A DNA stretch of 64,000 nt from Multivorans sp965232105 (lineage in GTDB: Bacteria > Acidobacteriota > Thermoanaerobaculia > Multivoradales > Multivoraceae), in NCBI GenBank assembly GCA_965232105.1, contig OZ246956.1:3906001-3970000 (forward strand). Reading direction: 5' to 3'. Shown here piece by piece: positions 61,092-64,000 of this stretch. How positions within the stretch are numbered: the stretch's first letter is position 1; every line of letters begins with the position of its first letter. The position numbers and the translations under genes were made by a program. Below the pieces are notes generated by a model, which saw nothing but the letters and a program-made list of their open reading frames with translations, was not told where the DNA came from and searched no databases.

Positions 61092-62489
61092 CTAGCTGGC
61101 GACCTCGCTCTCGCTGCCCGGGAACAGGAGCTTGGCCATCTGGGTCTGCGAGCGGTGGACGAACAGGATGACCTGATCGTCGGCGCGCAGCATGTTGCTG
61201 CGCTCCGGCATGAACACGCGGTCGCCCCGCACCACCGCGCCAACGATCAGTCCCCTGGGCGCCTGGAGGTCGGCGAGCGTGGCGCCGGCCGCCGGGCTGG
61301 CTTCGTGAATCACGCGCTGGACGACCTGAAGCGCGCCGTCGGCCAGGTTGACGAGGTTCGCCTTGTAGCCGTTGGCGACGAAGTTCCGGACGTGGTCGAT
61401 CGCCAGGGAGTGCGGCGACACGAGCTCCACCTCGCCGACGCGCTGCCAGAGCCGGCTCGTCGTGTGGTGGATCAGCGCGACGACCTGCGGCACGCCCAGT
61501 TCCTGGGCGATCAGCCCCGCGACCACGTTGCTGTCGTCGTGGCTGGTGGCCGCGATCAGCACGTCGGCCCGGCCGAGACCTTCGCTCTCCATCGTCGCCG
61601 CGTCGATCGGGTCGCCGTGCAGGACCTCGACGTCGGGGAACGACTGGGCCAGGAACTCCGCCCGGCGCCGGTCACGCTCGATCCACCGCAAGCGCTTGAC
61701 CTCGTTGCGCAGCGCCTTGACCACCGCGACCGCGGCCGAACTGCCGCCGGCAACGGCAACGGTGTGCGGATGCTCGACACGCGATGCGAACAACTCCTCC
61801 ACATCGTGGGTCGACTGCGTCCGGCACAGGACCATGGCCAGCCCACCCGGCATCGCCTGCAGGTCCGGCCCCGGGATCGATAACTCGTGCTCCGCGTCGA
61901 AGTAGCCGACAACTCGTGCGCCCTCGGGTAGCGGCACTTCCCTGAGCGGCAGGCGGGCGACCGTGCTGTTCGCCTGCACCTGGATCGTCCTCAGTTCGAA
62001 GCGGCCCTTGGCCAGGTAGTCGACTTCGTAGGTGTGGTGGCCGAGTACGACGTTCAGGATCGCGTTGGTCGCCAGACTCTGGGGCGACAGCAGCAGGTCG
62101 GCGCCGAACAACCGCTCGTAGGAGCGGCGGTAAACGGTCAGATCCTCGGAGGTGTCGAGCCGCACCACGCACCGCTTCGCGCCCAGGTTGCGGGCGATCA
62201 CCGACGCGACCAGGTTCGCCTCCTCCGAGGAAGAGGCGGCGATGAACAGGTCCGCGGCATCGACGTGCGCCCGCTCGAGCACCGCCTGGTGGGCGCCGTT
62301 GCCGACGACGAAGGCGGCGTCCAGCTCCTCCTCGATGCGGTGCCCCTTGTCCGGATCCGTGTCGATCAGGGTCAGACTCCGGCCTTCGCGCCCGAACGCC
62401 TCGGCGATGTGGAAGCCCATGTCGCCGATGCCCATGACGCAGTAATGGCCCTTCCCGCTCACGACCAGTCGAGCATAAGCCACGTGCAC
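61092..62489 (-). CDS. TrkA-type NAD-binding potassium transport regulator
   Basis: 465 aa from a GTG at 62489 (a GTG at 62462 giving a start nearer the fold is possible). Two RCK halves: Rossmann GxGxxG in GIGDMGFHIAEAFG near residue 21 and a second VAVAGGSSAAVAVVKALRN near 245, each followed by a TrkA-C-like segment (EGARVVGYFDA, APRGLIVGAVVRGD). Such proteins bind NAD+/NADH and gate a membrane K+ channel; no transporter gene lies beside it. Confidence 0.85.
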   Translation of the reverse strand: MHVAYARLVVSGKGHYCVMGIGDMGFHIAEAFGREGRSLTLIDTDPDKGHRIEEELDAAFVVGNGAHQAVLERAHVDAADLFIAASSSEEANLVASVIARNLGAKRCVVRLDTSEDLTVYRRSYERLFGADLLLSPQSLATNAILNVVLGHHTYEVDYLAKGRFELRTIQVQANSTVARLPLREVPLPEGARVVGYFDAEHELSIPGPDLQAMPGGLAMVLCRTQSTHDVEELFASRVEHPHTVAVAGGSSAAVAVVKALRNEVKRLRWIERDRRRAEFLAQSFPDVEVLHGDPIDAATMESEGLGRADVLIAATSHDDSNVVAGLIAQELGVPQVVALIHHTTSRLWQRVGEVELVSPHSLAIDHVRNFVANGYKANLVNLADGALQVVQRVIHEASPAAGATLADLQAPRGLIVGAVVRGDRVFMPERSNMLRADDQVILFVHRSQTQMAKLLFPGSESEVAS

Positions 62490-62631
62490 GAGTCACTGAA
62501 CGCCCGGATGACTTCACCGGAGGTTCCGTGGGGGCTCGGGCGGCGGGTCACGGTCTGCTACGGTTGCCCACTTCTTCTACAGAACCACTGCCTTTCGCAG
62601 GGAGGCGAGCGGCCATCACCGAGGATCGCTT

Positions 62632-63051
62632 GTGAGCGAACTGAAGACGAAGCAGAACGACGCCAGCGTCGAGGCGTTCCTCGGCGCCGTCGACAACGAT
62701 CGGCGGCGCGAGGACAGCTTCACGGTCCTCGAACTGATGAAGCGGATCACCGGTGAGGCACCCCGCATGTGGGGCACCGCGATCGTCGGCTTTGGAAGCT
62801 ACCGGTACCGCTACGCAAGCGGCCGCACCGGCGAATGGCCGCGCATCGGCTTCTCGCCCCGCAAGCAGAGCCTGACCGTCTACGTCATGCCCGGGTTCTC
62901 GAGCTACGACGAACTCCTCTCCCGACTCGGCAAGCACCGGACCGGCAAGTCCTGCCTCTACATCAACAAGCTGGCCGACGTAGACATGGGCGTGCTCGAA
63001 GACCTGATCAGAAACTCGCTCAAGACGATGAGCGAGAAATACCCCGAGTAA
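62632..63051 (+). CDS. DUF1801-family protein
   Basis: 139 aa from the GTG at 62632, with GAGG about seven bases upstream. Blocks MWGTAIVGFGSYRYRYASGR, GFSPRKQSLTVYVMPGF and the ending NKLADVDMGVLEDLI fit the DUF1801/YdhG-like fold of unknown function. Followed after 11 bases by the enoyl-CoA hydratase gene. Confidence 0.75.
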   Translation: MSELKTKQNDASVEAFLGAVDNDRRREDSFTVLELMKRITGEAPRMWGTAIVGFGSYRYRYASGRTGEWPRIGFSPRKQSLTVYVMPGFSSYDELLSRLGKHRTGKSCLYINKLADVDMGVLEDLIRNSLKTMSEKYPE

Positions 63052-63062
63052 TAGGGAAGTCA

Positions 63063-63860
63063 ATGAACTACGAACGGATCCTGCTCGAACAGGACGGCAG
63101 TCTCGCCACGATCACGCTGAACCACCCGGAGGTGCTGAACGCCACGGACGCCACGATGGTCGCCGAACTGGGCGACGCGGTGCTGCGCATCCGCGATCCG
63201 GAGAGCGGCGTGCGCGCCCTCCTGCTTACCGGAGCGGGCCGCGCCTTCTGTTCCGGGGCCAACCTCTCCGGCCGCGGCAGCCAGGAAGAGGGGGCCGTGA
63301 ACCCGACGGCCCGCGAGAACCTGCGCAACAACTACCACCCCCTGCTGCTCTCACTGCGCGACCTGGACATGCCGATCGTGACGGCAGTGCACGGGGCCGC
63401 GGCGGGCGTAGGCATGAGCTTCGCCCTGATCGGCGACCTCGTCTGCGCCTCGAAGCAGGCCTTCTTCCTGCAGGCGTTCGCGCGCATCGGCCTGGTGCCC
63501 GACGGCGGCGCCACCTTCATGCTGCCGCGCCTGATCGGCTGGGGCCGCGCGGTCGAACTTTCCATGCTCGCGGAACGTCTGCCGGCCGACAAGGCGTTCG
63601 AGTGGGGTCTGATCAACCGCCTCTACGACGACCAGGAGTCCCTGATGAAGGGGGCCACCGAGCTGGCCCAACGCCTGGCCAACGGTCCGCGATCCCTGGC
63701 GATGATCCGCAAGGCCTACTGGGCCACGTGGCAGAACGTCTACGAGCAGCAACTCGACCTCGAAGCGAGGCTCCAGGCGGAGGCCGGCGCTACGGAAGAC
63801 TCCCGCGAGGGAGTCCTTGCCTTCCTCGAGAAGCGGCCGGCCGAATTCAAGGGACGCTGA
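63063..63860 (+). CDS. Enoyl-CoA hydratase/isomerase family protein
   Basis: 265-aa crotonase-fold protein. Seen: LATITLNHPEVLNATDATM, the oxyanion-hole loops GRAFCSGANLSGRG and GAAAGVGMSFALIGDL, and VPDGGATFMLPRLIGWGRAV. In these positions hydratases carry Glu/Glu; here the first loop pattern differs, so isomerase activity is also possible. It matches the fatty-acid theme of neighbouring genes. Start ATG at 63063. Confidence 0.85.
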   Translation: MNYERILLEQDGSLATITLNHPEVLNATDATMVAELGDAVLRIRDPESGVRALLLTGAGRAFCSGANLSGRGSQEEGAVNPTARENLRNNYHPLLLSLRDLDMPIVTAVHGAAAGVGMSFALIGDLVCASKQAFFLQAFARIGLVPDGGATFMLPRLIGWGRAVELSMLAERLPADKAFEWGLINRLYDDQESLMKGATELAQRLANGPRSLAMIRKAYWATWQNVYEQQLDLEARLQAEAGATEDSREGVLAFLEKRPAEFKGR

Positions 63861-63862
63861 TC

Positions 63863-64000
63863 GTGGTGCCAGCCCGCCTCGTCCTCATCGCCTCGCTCAC
63901 GTGCTCTACCGCGCTGGCGGCGCAGGAGACGGTCGAATGGCGCCACTACGCCGCTGATCGCGCCAGCACGAAGTACTCGCCAGCGGCCGAGGTCGACGCC
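63863..64000 (+). CDS. PQQ-dependent dehydrogenase, N-terminal fragment (cut by window edge)
   Basis: 46 codons from a GTG at 63863, two bases after the hydratase stop. A signal peptide (LVLIASLTCSTALAA) then WRHYAADRASTKYSP, the opening of quinoprotein alcohol or glucose dehydrogenases (PQQ beta-propeller). The rest is outside the window, so no active-site residue can be seen. Confidence 0.65.
   Translation, partial: MVPARLVLIASLTCSTALAAQETVEWRHYAADRASTKYSPAAEVDA

Overview
The window is high-GC DNA (about two thirds G+C by eye), densely coded on both strands, from what looks like an uncultured heterotrophic bacterium. The gene set includes four acyl-CoA dehydrogenases, two CaiB/BaiF CoA-transferases, an acyl-CoA ligase, enoyl-CoA hydratase, many secreted hydrolases, a DUF5916 outer-membrane protein, an aldehyde:ferredoxin oxidoreductase homologue, assimilatory sulfate genes and the start of a PQQ dehydrogenase. 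This fits Acidobacteriota (Thermoanaerobaculia-like) or a similar marine or sponge lineage, but no rRNA or other marker settles the taxonomy, so this is a weak inference.

Layout. 1-560: truncated integrase-type transposase and its repeated end. 561-9704: core genes (guaB, M24 peptidase, trxA, ribF, rimO, a long acyl-CoA dehydrogenase, a solo hydantoinase-B protein). 9781-11406: fatty acyl-CoA ligase. 11574-27757: a defence/accessory island. 27845-35498: secreted hydrolases, a CBS-domain protein, a lipoprotein serine hydrolase, an acyl-CoA dehydrogenase. 35595-39431: tungsto/molybdopterin aldehyde oxidoreductase followed by a MoaD-APH-DUF6285 fusion. 39505-46713: small oxidoreductases and hydrolases plus the DUF5916 protein. 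46701-48912: siroheme/sulfate assimilation operon (cysH, cysG-N, cobA). 48994-54011: class V aminotransferase, small membrane proteins, a CoA-binding/MetY fusion. 54048-60877: enolase-superfamily, CoA-transferase and acyl-CoA dehydrogenase clusters. 61092-64000: TrkA-like protein, DUF1801, enoyl-CoA hydratase, start of a PQQ enzyme.

The most interesting region is the island. A SNF2 helicase with a C-terminal DUF3883 domain and a DUF499 ATPase carrying an N-terminal HEPN (Swt1-type) domain run rightward. They converge on a leftward DUF1156 DNA methylase. The trio resembles the helicase-methylase-ATPase (Hma) type of predicted phage defence. To the right lies a second, 5'-broken copy of the methylase in the opposite orientation. 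The two copies share an inverted repeat of about 550 bp (one 76-bp stretch is identical), placed just after the SAM-binding motif and just before a region that differs between them. The 4.1 kb between the arms holds two tandem tyrosine recombinases, an integrase-Phd/VapC module, a second VapBC-like module and the methylase promoter region. Inversion across the arms would join the intact 5' end, in frame, to the other specificity half. I propose a phase-variable, recombinase-associated methylase switch within an Hma-type defence locus. It is an inference from layout and homology and remains untested.

At least three families of short intergenic repeats are scattered through the window, one with a compensatory base change in a hairpin. 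No tRNA, rRNA or CRISPR array was seen.
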